Source: an uncultured Bacteroidota bacterium (GTDB lineage Bacteria; Bacteroidota; Bacteroidia; Bacteroidales; F082). From it: DNA of 50,388 nt. Below are positions 9,301 through 17,142 of the stretch, piece after piece. The position numbers were made by a program, and so were the translations under genes. The stretch covers positions 1 through 50,388 of the forward strand of contig CAJVXP010000014.1 of NCBI GenBank assembly GCA_913009685.1. Reading direction: 5' to 3'. Position 1 is the stretch's first letter; the number at the start of each line of letters is the position of its first letter. Below the pieces are notes generated by a model. It had not been told where the DNA came from. It was given only the letters and a program-made list of their open reading frames with translations, and ran no database searches.

Positions 9301-10108
9301 AATATCCGGTCGATGTATCGTATTTCCACACCACAGGCCCGACGCCATAAAACAAAATGTAGTCGCCCGGATCGAAACTTCCATCGCCGCCATCCATCAC
9401 TTCTATGGGGTTTTCAGTCAGACCGGCTGGTCGCGGCAGGTTGTTTTTTTCGGGCAATATGCCGCCACCATTGCCGTAGAGCGCAAAATTTGCCGGATTA
9501 TCGCTTACGGGAAAGCCCATGTTTTTCAATTCATCGTACGTCAGCTTGTAAATACCGCTTTTGTCAATTTTTATTTTAAACCATTGTCCGGTGGCAAGCA
9601 CCGAATTAGACAGCTGTATTTGTTTGGAAGCAACAGATGCAACGGGCTTTTCTTCCACACTGATTTTCACCCTGAAAGAGAGGAGTTTTTCATACTGCTT
9701 CTTCTCCGGGTTCCAGCGAAGGGGAATTAAATGCACAACGGCGTAGGGTTGCTTCCGGGCAATGGAAAGACTTACCTCGAGACGAAAGGTTGTATCTGTA
9801 AAACCTTTTTCTTCAAGCCATTGTGCAGCAGCAGCGCCCACAGACATCACCTTTTTATTCAATAATTTTGCTTTCAGTTTCACCTGTGATGCATAAACAG
9901 GATCGACCCGGGTAAAGACAGGCAGTCCTTCGGGTGTAGTAAAGGATGCATCGCGGAAGGAAAGCCGCTGAAATTCGCTGCCGTTATCTGCTTTTATATG
10001 CTGAACCCCCTGCCATTGAAGCGAGTCACCAAAGGAATAATCGATGGCATAGCTCCAAACGGGAATAGCCAAAAGCAGGAGAAAAAATGTGAGTCTTTTA
10101 ATAAGCAT
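6311..10108 (-). CDS. porU: Type IX secretion sortase PorU (C25 peptidase)
   Basis: PorU is the cell-surface sortase of T9SS. It cleaves the C-terminal signal of cargo proteins and transfers them to an anionic lipopolysaccharide linker. The 1265-residue protein has a signal peptide (about residues 1-21, ending WSYA), an N-terminal beta-rich propeptide-like part and a gingipain-type C25 domain. The presumed catalytic His776 lies in NYSGHGGEVG and Cys810 in ITATCEFTRYDD. The C-terminal 90 residues (starting LLNLPNPVTGATDF, ending YLHNKLVFIR) form a T9SS type-A sorting-like domain, which PorU proteins are known to keep. It is longer than the P. gingivalis protein (about 1158 residues, from memory). 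It is divergent from gldJ and upstream of porV. Confidence 0.94.
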   Translation of the reverse strand: MLIKRLTFFLLLLAIPVWSYAIDYSFGDSLQWQGVQHIKADNGSEFQRLSFRDASFTTPEGLPVFTRVDPVYASQVKLKAKLLNKKVMSVGAAAAQWLEEKGFTDTTFRLEVSLSIARKQPYAVVHLIPLRWNPEKKQYEKLLSFRVKISVEEKPVASVASKQIQLSNSVLATGQWFKIKIDKSGIYKLTYDELKNMGFPVSDNPANFALYGNGGGILPEKNNLPRPAGLTENPIEVMDGGDGSFDPGDYILFYGVGPVVWKYDTSTGYFNHQNNYYDNYAYYFLTSGAQPGLRIQPETVSGTPDRDVTSFTDYAFHELDERNLGGTGRTWYGEVYDFTTNYTFDFDFPHVIKTDKAYLKAVFASKAFTTNRFLIYTNGQLQKTLNMPITGNTGYEVGKGGSTQFEFNPAADKIVVKTVFQRSSSASVGYLDYIEVNVQRQLIFDDGQMEFRNLFSSGNVARYHLQTSENIEIWDVSQPLSPKKIVGQPASGQMVFNTNIAPCKAFVAFNGTDYYSPVFVKKVENQNLHAIKNIDYLIVAYPDFLPQAQRLANFHRQKDGMQVFVTTPQKIYNEFSSGAQDVTAIRDFVKHIYDWSDAGKEIKYLLLFGDASYDYKNRLPDNTDFVPCWESVNSLNTISSIATDDYFGYLDNGEGVSSSDRVDIGIGRFPVDTPKEAKDAVDKSVSYDSDTPQTMGSWRNRLTFVADDGDYNRHLNDAETLSKFINSRYPVYGLNKLYLDAFPQISTPSGQRAPALNEAINSAIDAGTLIFNYSGHGGEVGLGHERFMTIADIDSWTNINKLTVFITATCEFTRYDDPERVSAGELVFMNENGGAIALFTTTRATYASANLALNMAIFKNNLFEKVNGEYPRFGDVIMHSKVLGGDNDKKFVLIGDPALKMASPKDLAKTTYINAKAVVEGEPDTLKALSKVHVKGEVTDDNGQKINNFNGIVFSTVFDKESVISTLGTDPDSRVTTFKMWNSILFKGEAAINNGTFDFSFVVPKDIAYKFGKGRINYYFDNKNTDGHGYSENIVVGGYDNQAASDTVGPEIKLYMNDTTFSSGDVTHADPILYALLSDQSGINTTGNGIGHDITAVLDNNPSQSYNLNAYYVADEGDFTKGTVSFQLKELSEGSHVISLKAWDLYNNSSTASLSFVVEPSTKLVIEHLLNLPNPVTGATDFVFEHNQAGHVLKVKIDIFNLDGRRVKSLQVNLKPDGFSSGRIHWNCTTETGQKISRGIYIYQVQVTAPDGQTKYLHNKLVFIR

Positions 10109-10125
10109 AGAGATCGTTTCGAGCG

Positions 10126-10133
10126 CAAATATA
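10126..10133 (-). promoter_or_regulatory. Candidate porU promoter -7 box
   Basis: TATATTTG on the minus strand fits TAnnTTTG and is 17 nt before the porU ATG. A -33 TTTG is not obvious. Confidence 0.4.
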
Positions 10134-10526
10134 TTGAATTAGGAGTAAATGTTTAGATAGAAACGGCCAAAACGGGATTTTTATTTCACGTGGATAAGGC
10201 AAAAACACCATCTTTTCATATTTATCTTCAACACTTCAGGGGAGGCTATCAGAGCGGGAATGTTTGGGCTGGTTTATACAGCTCCATCCCTTTGCCTGAA
10301 TGCCCGGCCTATGCCGGGGAGATTGCCATCGCCAGGGCGAGACAGGCTTCACACGCCGAAATGGTTTTTCAGTAAAAAAATATTTTCGGGACGGCGTGTT
10401 CGCAAAGCCGGCTTATCTTCCAGGTAATGCAAACCAGGAAGGTACGAAAGAGAATACCTGCTTTTCAGGATTCAGTTTCAGCTAAATAATATTTCAGGTT
10501 AAAATGAAATAATCTGACTTAATTAT
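10134..10526. other. porU-gldJ divergent intergenic region
   Basis: About 500 nt separate the divergent porU and gldJ starts. The middle (10321-10357) carries a repeat arm beginning GATTGCCATCGCC that recurs with one indel and a few changes at 47112-47147. The rest is AT-rich, with no credible ORF or RNA gene. The two ends hold the candidate -7 boxes of porU and gldJ. Confidence 0.6.
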
Positions 10527-10534
10527 TACATTTG
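10527..10534 (+). promoter_or_regulatory. Candidate gldJ promoter -7 box
   Basis: TACATTTG matches TAnnTTTG and lies about 80 nt upstream of the gldJ ATG. The -33 region has no clear TTTG. Confidence 0.4.
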
Positions 10535-10612
10535 CATCTTTCACGGGAAATAAATTAAGCGATAAAGGCAATAAAAACCGTTGAAGTTAAGTTATACAAC
10601 AAGAAAAAATTA

Positions 10613-12076
10613 ATGGCAATAAAAATGCTAAAGTTCAATAAACTTTTTTTGGTATTCCTCTCACTTGGCAGTATGCTTGTTTTTACAGCTTCCTGCAACA
10701 AGGCGGGAAAAAATGTTTCGCGTGCAACCGGGTGGGCATACAACGACCCAAGAAACGGTGGATTTGAGGTTACCCACGCAAAAGAACAAATTACCGGGCC
10801 CGGGCTGGTATTTATCGAAGGGGGCACTTTTACCATGGGCGCAACGGAGGAAACCCCGTTTTATGAATGGGATAACCGCCCACACCAGGAAACGGTGAAT
10901 AGTTTTTACATGGATGAAACGGAAGTCACTAACCTCGACTACCTGGAATATATTTTCTGGTTAAAACGGGTTTACGGACAGGATTACCCGTCCGTAGTTC
11001 AAAAAGCACTTCCAGACACTACAGTGTGGCTGAATAAAATGACTTACAATGAGCCATTGGTGGAGAACTATTTCAGACATCCGGCTTATCACAATTATCC
11101 CGTGGTGGGGGTAAGCTGGCTTCAAGCCAATGCTTATGCTTCGTGGCGTACAGACCGGGTAAACGAACAGCTCCTTATCAATGCCGGATACCTCAATTAC
11201 AACCCCGACCAAAAAGATGACAACAGTTTCAATACGGAAGCCTATCTGTCAGGGCAGTATCAGGGAGCGGTAAAAGAAGGAAAGAAAAACCTTAATTCCA
11301 AAGGAACCGGGGTTCGTAAGGCTCGCTATGATGATGGCATCCTGCTCCCCCGTTACCGTTTGCCTACCGAAGCCGAATGGGAATATGCAGCGCTGGGATT
11401 AATCGGTAATACGGTCAAAAACCGGGTAGTAGAAAGAAAAACCTATCCCTGGAACGGGCAGGGTTTGCGCTCGGACAAAAAGAAACATTACGGACAATTT
11501 CTTGCCAACTTTAAAATTAGCAAAGGCAATTACATGGGCGTTGCCGGCGACAGGAATGACGGAGCCAGTATTCCGGCACCTGTTTTTTCATACTGGCCTA
11601 ATAACTTCGGACTTTACAATATGGCCGGGAATGTCAGTGAATGGGTATTGGACAGGTATAGTCCTACTGCCTTTCAGGAAGTAGCCGATTTTGACCCGTA
11701 TTACGGCGGCGACAGTTTTAAAACGTTAAAACGTGACGCGGATGGAAAAGTTGCCGAGAAAGATAGTTTGGGACGTATTCCGCTTGTTCCGCTGAACAAA
11801 AGCAAACTGGCAGCGATGGAAAACACAGCTGCTCCACCGGATAATTTCAACATGAGTGCAACCAAACGGAAAGGATTTGCCGAATACGGTGTTACCTCAT
11901 TGATAAACAGTAAATCACGCGTTATTAAAGGCGGCTCGTGGAAAGATCCGCCTTATTATCTCAGCCCCGGCGTCAGACGTTATATGGATGAGGACAAATC
12001 GTCGGCAACAGTAGGTTTTCGCTGTGCCATGAGCAGGGTGGGAAATCCAGGTGCAACAAAACGCAGAAGAAAATAA
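10613..12076 (+). CDS. gldJ: Gliding-motility/T9SS lipoprotein GldJ (FGE-sulfatase fold)
   Basis: GldJ is an outer-membrane lipoprotein needed for T9SS function and for stability of GldK in gliding bacteria. The 487-residue protein has a lipoprotein signal with lipobox FTASC (Cys28), then a formylglycine-generating-enzyme-like (SUMF1) domain. Domain motifs are FIEGGTFTMGATEE, YMDETEVTNLDYLEY, PVVGVSWLQANAYASW, RLPTEAEWEYAALG, YNMAGNVSEWV and VIKGGSWKDPPYYLSPGVRRYM. GldK has the same fold; the position next to porU and the inserted stretch after 'RTDRVNEQLLINAGYL' favour GldJ. The C-terminal tail is basic (KRRRK). It is transcribed away from porU and ends in a strong hairpin before murF. Confidence 0.87.
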   Translation: MAIKMLKFNKLFLVFLSLGSMLVFTASCNKAGKNVSRATGWAYNDPRNGGFEVTHAKEQITGPGLVFIEGGTFTMGATEETPFYEWDNRPHQETVNSFYMDETEVTNLDYLEYIFWLKRVYGQDYPSVVQKALPDTTVWLNKMTYNEPLVENYFRHPAYHNYPVVGVSWLQANAYASWRTDRVNEQLLINAGYLNYNPDQKDDNSFNTEAYLSGQYQGAVKEGKKNLNSKGTGVRKARYDDGILLPRYRLPTEAEWEYAALGLIGNTVKNRVVERKTYPWNGQGLRSDKKKHYGQFLANFKISKGNYMGVAGDRNDGASIPAPVFSYWPNNFGLYNMAGNVSEWVLDRYSPTAFQEVADFDPYYGGDSFKTLKRDADGKVAEKDSLGRIPLVPLNKSKLAAMENTAAPPDNFNMSATKRKGFAEYGVTSLINSKSRVIKGGSWKDPPYYLSPGVRRYMDEDKSSATVGFRCAMSRVGNPGATKRRRK

Positions 12077-12100
12077 CATTAAAAAGAATTTTATAATTTT

Positions 12101-12136
12101 AAGGACTGTTTCTAAAGTCGAAATAGTCCTTTTTTT
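12101..12136 (+). terminator. Intrinsic terminator between gldJ and murF
   Basis: AAGGACTGTTTC (12101-12112) pairs with GAAATAGTCCTT (12120-12131), a 12-bp stem with one G-U pair and a 7-nt loop, followed by a T run to 12136. It ends only 6 nt before the murF ATG, so readthrough, or a promoter inside or upstream of the hairpin, is needed for murF. Confidence 0.85.
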
Positions 12137-12142
12137 ATATGT

Positions 12143-13438
12143 ATGAAAAATTTGGAAAAAATTTACGCGTTGTTTCTTGCGCATTCCCATATCAGCACCG
12201 ATACACGGAAGCTGGAAAAGGGGAGTCTTTTTTTTGCCCTGTCCGGAGAAAATTTTAACGGCAACCGGTTTGCTGCGGAGGCTATTGAAAAAGGTGCGGT
12301 AGCAGCCATTGTGGATGACCCGGAATTTGCACCAAAAAATGATTCACGTTTTTATCTTGTTGACAATACGCTGGATATTCTTCAAAAGCTGGCAAAATTT
12401 CACCGGCAGCAGTTTGATATCCCCGTGCTGGCCATTACCGGAACCAACGGCAAAACCACTACCAAAGAACTTTGCACAGCCGTACTTTCTTCCGAAAAAA
12501 ATACCTGCTCTACCGAGGGAAATTTTAATAATCACATCGGCGTTCCGCTGACACTGCTAAAGATCCGAAAAGAAACGGCAATAGCTATTGTGGAAATGGG
12601 CGCCAACCATCCGGGGGAAATCGCAAAACTTTGCCGGATAGCACAACCCACCCATGGACTTATCACCAATATCGGAAAAGCACATCTCGAAGGATTTGGT
12701 AATTTTCAGGGTGTGGTCGATACCAAAAACGAGCTGTATCAGTTCCTGAAAAATGATGCAGGAACTGTGTTTGTCAACAAAGATAACCCACTCCTCATGG
12801 AACTTTCGGAAGGAATACAAAATGTTACCTACGGCCAGCCACCAGCCGATGTGGCAGGGAGTCTAAAAAATGCCGACCCGTTTATTAATATCACCTGGCA
12901 TCGGGAAACCGGCAATACGGATATCCAGACACAGCTTTACGGAAGCTACAACTTCAATAATGTCATGGCCGCCATAGCTGTAGGAAAATATTTTGGAATT
13001 TCGGAATCAGATATCATCGGGGCACTAAAAAATTATCAGCCTCAGAATAACCGGTCGCAATTTTGCCGGACACAAAACAACACACTAATCCTGGATGCTT
13101 ACAATGCAAATCCGGAAAGTATGGCGCTGGCCATTGACGACTTCGCTGCACATCAGTTTTCAAATCAGGTGCTTATCCTCGGCGACATGTTTGAGCTGGG
13201 AAAAATGGCGGAAGAAGAGCACAATAATATTGTTGAGAAACTGAAAAAATCTGATTTTCAACAAGTTATTTTAGTTGGAAAAGATTTTTACAAAACGGCT
13301 CCGGGCAATCTTTTTCAAAAGTTTGCCACCACCTCGGAGGCAGAGCAATACCTGCAAAGCCATCCTGTCAGAAATGCCCATATCCTTGTAAAAGGTTCGC
13401 GCGGAATGCAATTAGAAAAACTTATTCAATACTTGTAA
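12143..13438 (+). CDS. murF: UDP-MurNAc-tripeptide--D-Ala-D-Ala ligase
   Basis: MurF adds D-alanyl-D-alanine to the UDP-MurNAc-tripeptide, the last cytoplasmic step of the peptidoglycan precursor. The 431-residue protein has the Mur-ligase three-domain layout. The N-terminal substrate domain contains SHISTDTRKLEKGSLFFAL; the central ATPase has P-loop ITGTNGKTTTKE (Gly100-Thr105), EMGANHPGEIAKLC and TNIGKAHLEGFGN; the C-terminal domain has ILDAYNANPESM and ILGDMFELG. The ATG at 12143 gives the family-typical start and follows the terminator hairpin by 6 nt. anmK begins 2 nt after the stop, so both cell-wall genes are one transcript. Confidence 0.96.
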   Translation: MKNLEKIYALFLAHSHISTDTRKLEKGSLFFALSGENFNGNRFAAEAIEKGAVAAIVDDPEFAPKNDSRFYLVDNTLDILQKLAKFHRQQFDIPVLAITGTNGKTTTKELCTAVLSSEKNTCSTEGNFNNHIGVPLTLLKIRKETAIAIVEMGANHPGEIAKLCRIAQPTHGLITNIGKAHLEGFGNFQGVVDTKNELYQFLKNDAGTVFVNKDNPLLMELSEGIQNVTYGQPPADVAGSLKNADPFINITWHRETGNTDIQTQLYGSYNFNNVMAAIAVGKYFGISESDIIGALKNYQPQNNRSQFCRTQNNTLILDAYNANPESMALAIDDFAAHQFSNQVLILGDMFELGKMAEEEHNNIVEKLKKSDFQQVILVGKDFYKTAPGNLFQKFATTSEAEQYLQSHPVRNAHILVKGSRGMQLEKLIQYL

Positions 13439-13440
13439 CT

Positions 13441-14499
13441 ATGACGCAATACACTGCACTCGGAATAATGTCGGGGAGTTCGTTTGACGGACTTGATTTG
13501 GCCTACTGTGAATTCTCCGAAAATGAAGGAAAATGGAGCTACCGGATAATAGCTGCCGAAACCATCCCCTACCCTGAAGAATGGAAAATATTGTTGCAGG
13601 AGAGCTTTTACGCCAGCGGGGAGAAACTTATGGAGAACGATGTAACCTATGGAAAATTTCTCGGCGGGCAGGCTTCCGGTTTTTTAAGAAAACATGGTTT
13701 AAAACCGGATATCATTGCTTCGCACGGACACACTATTTTTCATAATCCGAAAGCGGGATACAGCTTGCAGCTCGGTAACGGACAGGCTATTGCCATTGTA
13801 ACCGGTATTGAAACCGTGAATAATTTCCGTAACAAAGACATACAGATGGGCGGACAGGGAGCGCCGCTGGTGGCCGTTGGCGACAGATTGCTGTTTTCAG
13901 AATATGATTACTGCCTGAATTTGGGCGGTATTGGCAATATCTCTTTTGAAGAAAAAGGCCAACGACAGGCTTTCGATATTTGTCCGGCCAATCAGTTGCT
14001 TAACCACCTCAGCCGGCAAATGGGATTGCCATACGACAAAAATGGAGAAACAGCTTCCCTGGGAAAATTAAGCAAAACGTTGTTTGACGAACTGAACAGT
14101 GTGGAATTCTATAAACAGCCTTATCCGAAATCGCTGAGCAACGAACAGGTTCAGGAGTTTTTTCTTCCACTGCTGGATAATTCTCCGGCTTTACTGGAAG
14201 ATAAGCTTTACACGGCTGCCAAGCACATAGCTTATCAAATTGCAAGCGCAACAGACTCTTCTTCCTCAAAGAATATTCTGCTTACCGGTGGTGGAGCGCA
14301 CAACAGTTTTTTGGTTGAAGCCATCCGCAGGGAGTGCCCGCAGACGATTTATCTGCCCGAAGCACAAATAGTTGATTTCAAAGAAGCCCTCATTTTCGCT
14401 TTCATGGGCATATTACGCAAAGCAGGGCGTATCAATTGTCTGGCATCAGCCACCGGCGCCCGCCGGGATTCCTGCTGTGGCGTGATTTATTTACCGTAG
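13441..14499 (+). CDS. anmK: Anhydro-N-acetylmuramic acid kinase
   Basis: AnmK hydrolyses the 1,6-anhydro bond of anhMurNAc and phosphorylates it to MurNAc-6-phosphate during peptidoglycan recycling. The 352-residue protein has the family's N-terminal phosphate loop GIMSGSSFDGLDLAYC and the motifs SHGHTIFHNP, NNFRNKDIQMGGQGAPLV, LNLGGIGNIS and ILLTGGGAHNSFL. The length is slightly under the ~370 residues usual in Proteobacteria, as is common in Bacteroidota. It is 2 nt downstream of murF, coupling precursor synthesis and recycling genes in one unit. Confidence 0.95.
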   Translation: MTQYTALGIMSGSSFDGLDLAYCEFSENEGKWSYRIIAAETIPYPEEWKILLQESFYASGEKLMENDVTYGKFLGGQASGFLRKHGLKPDIIASHGHTIFHNPKAGYSLQLGNGQAIAIVTGIETVNNFRNKDIQMGGQGAPLVAVGDRLLFSEYDYCLNLGGIGNISFEEKGQRQAFDICPANQLLNHLSRQMGLPYDKNGETASLGKLSKTLFDELNSVEFYKQPYPKSLSNEQVQEFFLPLLDNSPALLEDKLYTAAKHIAYQIASATDSSSSKNILLTGGGAHNSFLVEAIRRECPQTIYLPEAQIVDFKEALIFAFMGILRKAGRINCLASATGARRDSCCGVIYLP

Positions 14500-14528
14500 T
14501 CTCTGAACGAGGTGGAAGGTGAAAACAC

Positions 14529-14612
14529 GTCATTGCGATTCGCATCGGATTGGCCTGTGTGTGGTAGAGCCTTCGCTAAAGCTTCGGCCCTCAATGGCGA
14601 AGAAGCAATCTC
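14529..14612 (+). repeat. Dispersed intergenic repeat, copy A
   Basis: Begins GTCATTGCGAT and ends GAAGAAGCAATC, with a divergent middle containing GGCCTGTGTG. The same end motifs bound copies at 47033-47095, 47927-47978 and, inverted, 48735-48786. It fills the gap between the convergent anmK and truA genes. Confidence 0.75.
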
Positions 14613-14618
14613 TGCAAC

Positions 14619-15374
14619 TTACCTGTCTTCCGGTACAAAAGGATACCTCACCTCTTCCAAAAACAGGCCCTGAGCAGGAGCGGAAAATCCGGCTTTGCTA
14701 CGGTCTTTGGCTTCGATAATAGCTTTCATATCTTCCGGCTTCAGTTTTCCCTTTCCGATTTCGAGCAGCGTTCCCACAATGGCACGCACCATATTTCGCA
14801 AAAACCGGTCGGCGGTAATGGTGAAAACGAGCTGGTTTTCCGTTTGCTCCCACCGTGCTTCTGCCAACCGGCAAAGGTTAGTAGTAGCCTGTGTATGCAA
14901 CTTGGAAAAACTGGTAAAATCCTCATAATCCAACAGATATCCAGCCGCCTGCTGCATGGCTTTCACATCCAGCCTTCCTGTAAAAATCAGGGCCATGTCC
15001 TGCACAAAAGGGTCTTTCTGCCTGGAAATGTAGTAACGGTAAGTCCGGCTGACGGCATCGAACCGGGCATGGGTTTCCGGTGAAACTTCCCAAACGCCAA
15101 GTACGGCAATATCTTCCGGCAGAAACCGGTTGAGCTTGAAAACAAAATCCTGTGGCTCAAAAGTCAGCGGTTGCCGTAAATCGAAATGCAAATAAAAATT
15201 CCGGGCATGAACGCCGGTATCCGTTCGTCCACAGCCCGTTACATTAACAGGCTCTTCACATAAGGTACTTATTTTTTCATTCATCTCAGCCTGTACAGTG
15301 TGGGCATTCTCCTGAATTTGCCATCCGTGATAAGCTGTTCCCCGATAGGTTAGTTTTAAAAAATAGCGCGGCAT
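14619..15374 (-). CDS. truA: tRNA pseudouridine(38-40) synthase TruA
   Basis: TruA converts uridines 38-40 of the tRNA anticodon arm to pseudouridine. Starting at the ATG at 15374 the protein is 251 residues and begins MPRYFLKLTYRGTAYHGWQIQ, the family-typical opening. The catalytic Asp52 is in GCGRTDTGVHARN. Other conserved stretches are FDAVSRTYRYYI, DYEDFTSFSK and ADRFLRNMVRAIVGTLLEIG. An upstream in-frame start would overlap obgE and adds a basic tail not seen in the family, so it was not used. It lies 17 nt downstream of obgE. Confidence 0.95.
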   Translation of the reverse strand: MPRYFLKLTYRGTAYHGWQIQENAHTVQAEMNEKISTLCEEPVNVTGCGRTDTGVHARNFYLHFDLRQPLTFEPQDFVFKLNRFLPEDIAVLGVWEVSPETHARFDAVSRTYRYYISRQKDPFVQDMALIFTGRLDVKAMQQAAGYLLDYEDFTSFSKLHTQATTNLCRLAEARWEQTENQLVFTITADRFLRNMVRAIVGTLLEIGKGKLKPEDMKAIIEAKDRSKAGFSAPAQGLFLEEVRYPFVPEDR

Positions 15375-15391
15375 GTTTCTCTGTTTTTTTC

Positions 15392-16387
15392 TCAGACATC
15401 TTCGTTCAGTGCTTTCCACAACAAATCTTTCAATGCCATCAACCCTTTGTTCGTTACCGACGAGATAAAAACATGCGGAACATCCGGCAAGCTTTTTTCT
15501 ATCTCATCCATCAGTTCCCTGTCAAGCAAATCGGATTTGGAGACAGCGAGAATCCTTTGTTTATCTAACAATTCGGGATTATATTGTTTCAATTCGTTGA
15601 GTAGCACATGGTATTCCTTTTTGATATCATCGGAATCGGCGGGCACCAGAAACAGCAGCACCGAGTTCCGTTCGATATGACGTAAAAAGCGCAATCCCAG
15701 CCCTTTTCCTTCGTGGGCACCTTCGATAATTCCGGGAATATCGGCCATGATAAACGACTGCTGGTCACGGTAAGCCACAATGCCGAGGTTGGGTTGGAGA
15801 GTAGTAAAAGGATAATCGGCTATTTCGGGCTTTGCAGCAGAGACCACCGAAAGCAGTGTGGATTTTCCGGCATTGGGGAAGCCCACCAATCCCACATCGG
15901 CAAGCACTTTCAGTTCAAAAACGATGGTGGCTTCTCTGCCCTCTTCGCCGGGCTGGGCGTAGCGTGGCGCCTGGTTGGTAGCCGACTTGTAATGGTCGTT
16001 GCCCTGGCCGCCACGCCCACCTTTCAGCAAGACAATCCGTTCGCCATCTTCCATAATTTCACCTATGACTTCGTCTGTCTCCGCATCTTTTGCTACCGTC
16101 CCCAACGGAACTTCAATAATAATATCTTCGCCGTCGGCACCCGTACTGCGCTGTCCGCCGCCAGGTCCACCATGTCCGGCACGCAGATGACGTTCAAATC
16201 GCAAATGCAAAAGTGTCCACATCTGGGCGTTCCCGACCATAATAATGTCACCGCCTTTTCCGCCATCGCCACCATCGGGGCCTCCCTTGGGGATATATTT
16301 TTCGCGCCTGAAATGGACGGAACCCGCACCGCCGTTGCCCGAAAGACAATAAATTTTTACATAATCAACGAAATTGGATGAAGCCAT
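15392..16387 (-). CDS. obgE: GTPase Obg
   Basis: Obg is an essential ribosome-associated GTPase involved in 50S assembly. The 331-residue protein has the glycine-rich Obg fold (residues 1 to about 158, with [13 protein letters not shown] and GGRGGQGN) and then a G domain. That domain has P-loop GFPNAGKST (169-177), G2 [12 protein letters not shown]3 [16 protein letters not shown] and the G4 variant SKSD in place of NKxD. There is no C-terminal OCT domain; the protein stops right after the G domain, a form I know from other Bacteroidota. It is followed by truA. Confidence 0.96.
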   Translation of the reverse strand: MASSNFVDYVKIYCLSGNGGAGSVHFRREKYIPKGGPDGGDGGKGGDIIMVGNAQMWTLLHLRFERHLRAGHGGPGGGQRSTGADGEDIIIEVPLGTVAKDAETDEVIGEIMEDGERIVLLKGGRGGQGNDHYKSATNQAPRYAQPGEEGREATIVFELKVLADVGLVGFPNAGKSTLLSVVSAAKPEIADYPFTTLQPNLGIVAYRDQQSFIMADIPGIIEGAHEGKGLGLRFLRHIERNSVLLFLVPADSDDIKKEYHVLLNELKQYNPELLDKQRILAVSKSDLLDRELMDEIEKSLPDVPHVFISSVTNKGLMALKDLLWKALNEDV

Positions 16388-16458
16388 AACATGTTCAGTT
16401 TCTGAATGTGCAAAAGTAAAGCAAAAGAAGGAATGATGGTTACAATAGTTTTGACGTA

Positions 16459-17094
16459 TTATAATTTTCTGATGAGCAACAAGCCGTCGCGAATTGAAAG
16501 CATCACCTGCTCCACCCGGTTATCCTGTTTTACAAAATCATTGAACGCACGAATGCCACGGGTTTCTTTGTCTGGATTTTTCGCTGTAAAAACCGCTTTT
16601 CCGCCCCACAGCACATTGTCGGCCAGGATAAAACCTCCTTTTCTGAGCTTCTTCAGCGAGGCTTCATAATAATCCGAATACTGTGCTTTCTCCGCATCGA
16701 TAAAAACCAAGTCAAAAGTTTCTTCCAGTTTTGGAATAAGCACCAGGGCATCGCCCAAAAGAAAACGGATTTTGGAGCCATAGCCACAACGGTCAAAAAA
16801 CCGGCGGGTAAATGTTTCTATCTCTTCATTGTTATCAAGGGTGTAAAGAAGTCCGTCATTAGGTAACGCTTTGGCCATCGCCAACGCCGAATATCCTGTA
16901 AATGTCCCGATCTCCAAAATACGTTTGGGTTGCAACATGTGCACCACCATCTCCAGAAACTTCCCCTGCACCTTTCCCGAAAGCATGTTGGGATAGAAAG
17001 TTTTCAGGTGAGTTTCACGGTTCAGCGCATACATCAGCGTGTCTTCGTCTGAGGTGTGATTTTCGATGTATTCGGATATTCTCTCGTCTATCAT
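16459..17094 (-). CDS. SAM-dependent O-methyltransferase (family 3)
   Basis: A 211-residue protein of the catechol/caffeoyl-CoA O-methyltransferase family. Motifs: SAM-binding [31 protein letters not shown], with the Asp that binds metal; and [11 protein letters not shown], with the second metal-binding Asp-Asn pair. Predicted cytoplasmic and divalent-metal dependent; the natural substrate in Bacteroidota is not established. It sits between the M16 peptidase gene and obgE, separated by 48 and 71 nt. Confidence 0.88.
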   Translation of the reverse strand: MIDERISEYIENHTSDEDTLMYALNRETHLKTFYPNMLSGKVQGKFLEMVVHMLQPKRILEIGTFTGYSALAMAKALPNDGLLYTLDNNEEIETFTRRFFDRCGYGSKIRFLLGDALVLIPKLEETFDLVFIDAEKAQYSDYYEASLKKLRKGGFILADNVLWGGKAVFTAKNPDKETRGIRAFNDFVKQDNRVEQVMLSIRDGLLLIRKL

Positions 17095-17142
17095 AACACT
17101 GTTTTTCAGAATAGTTTTACCGGTTAAAACAACAAACTTCTC

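Noticed and set aside
10190..10485. Short plus-strand ORFs upstream of gldJ
   Set aside because: They lie within repeat-bearing intergenic DNA and share motif 10321-10357 with 47112-47147; not coding-like.
14519..14719. 66-codon ORF between anmK and truA
   Set aside because: It consists of dispersed repeat copy A plus the antisense of the truA end.
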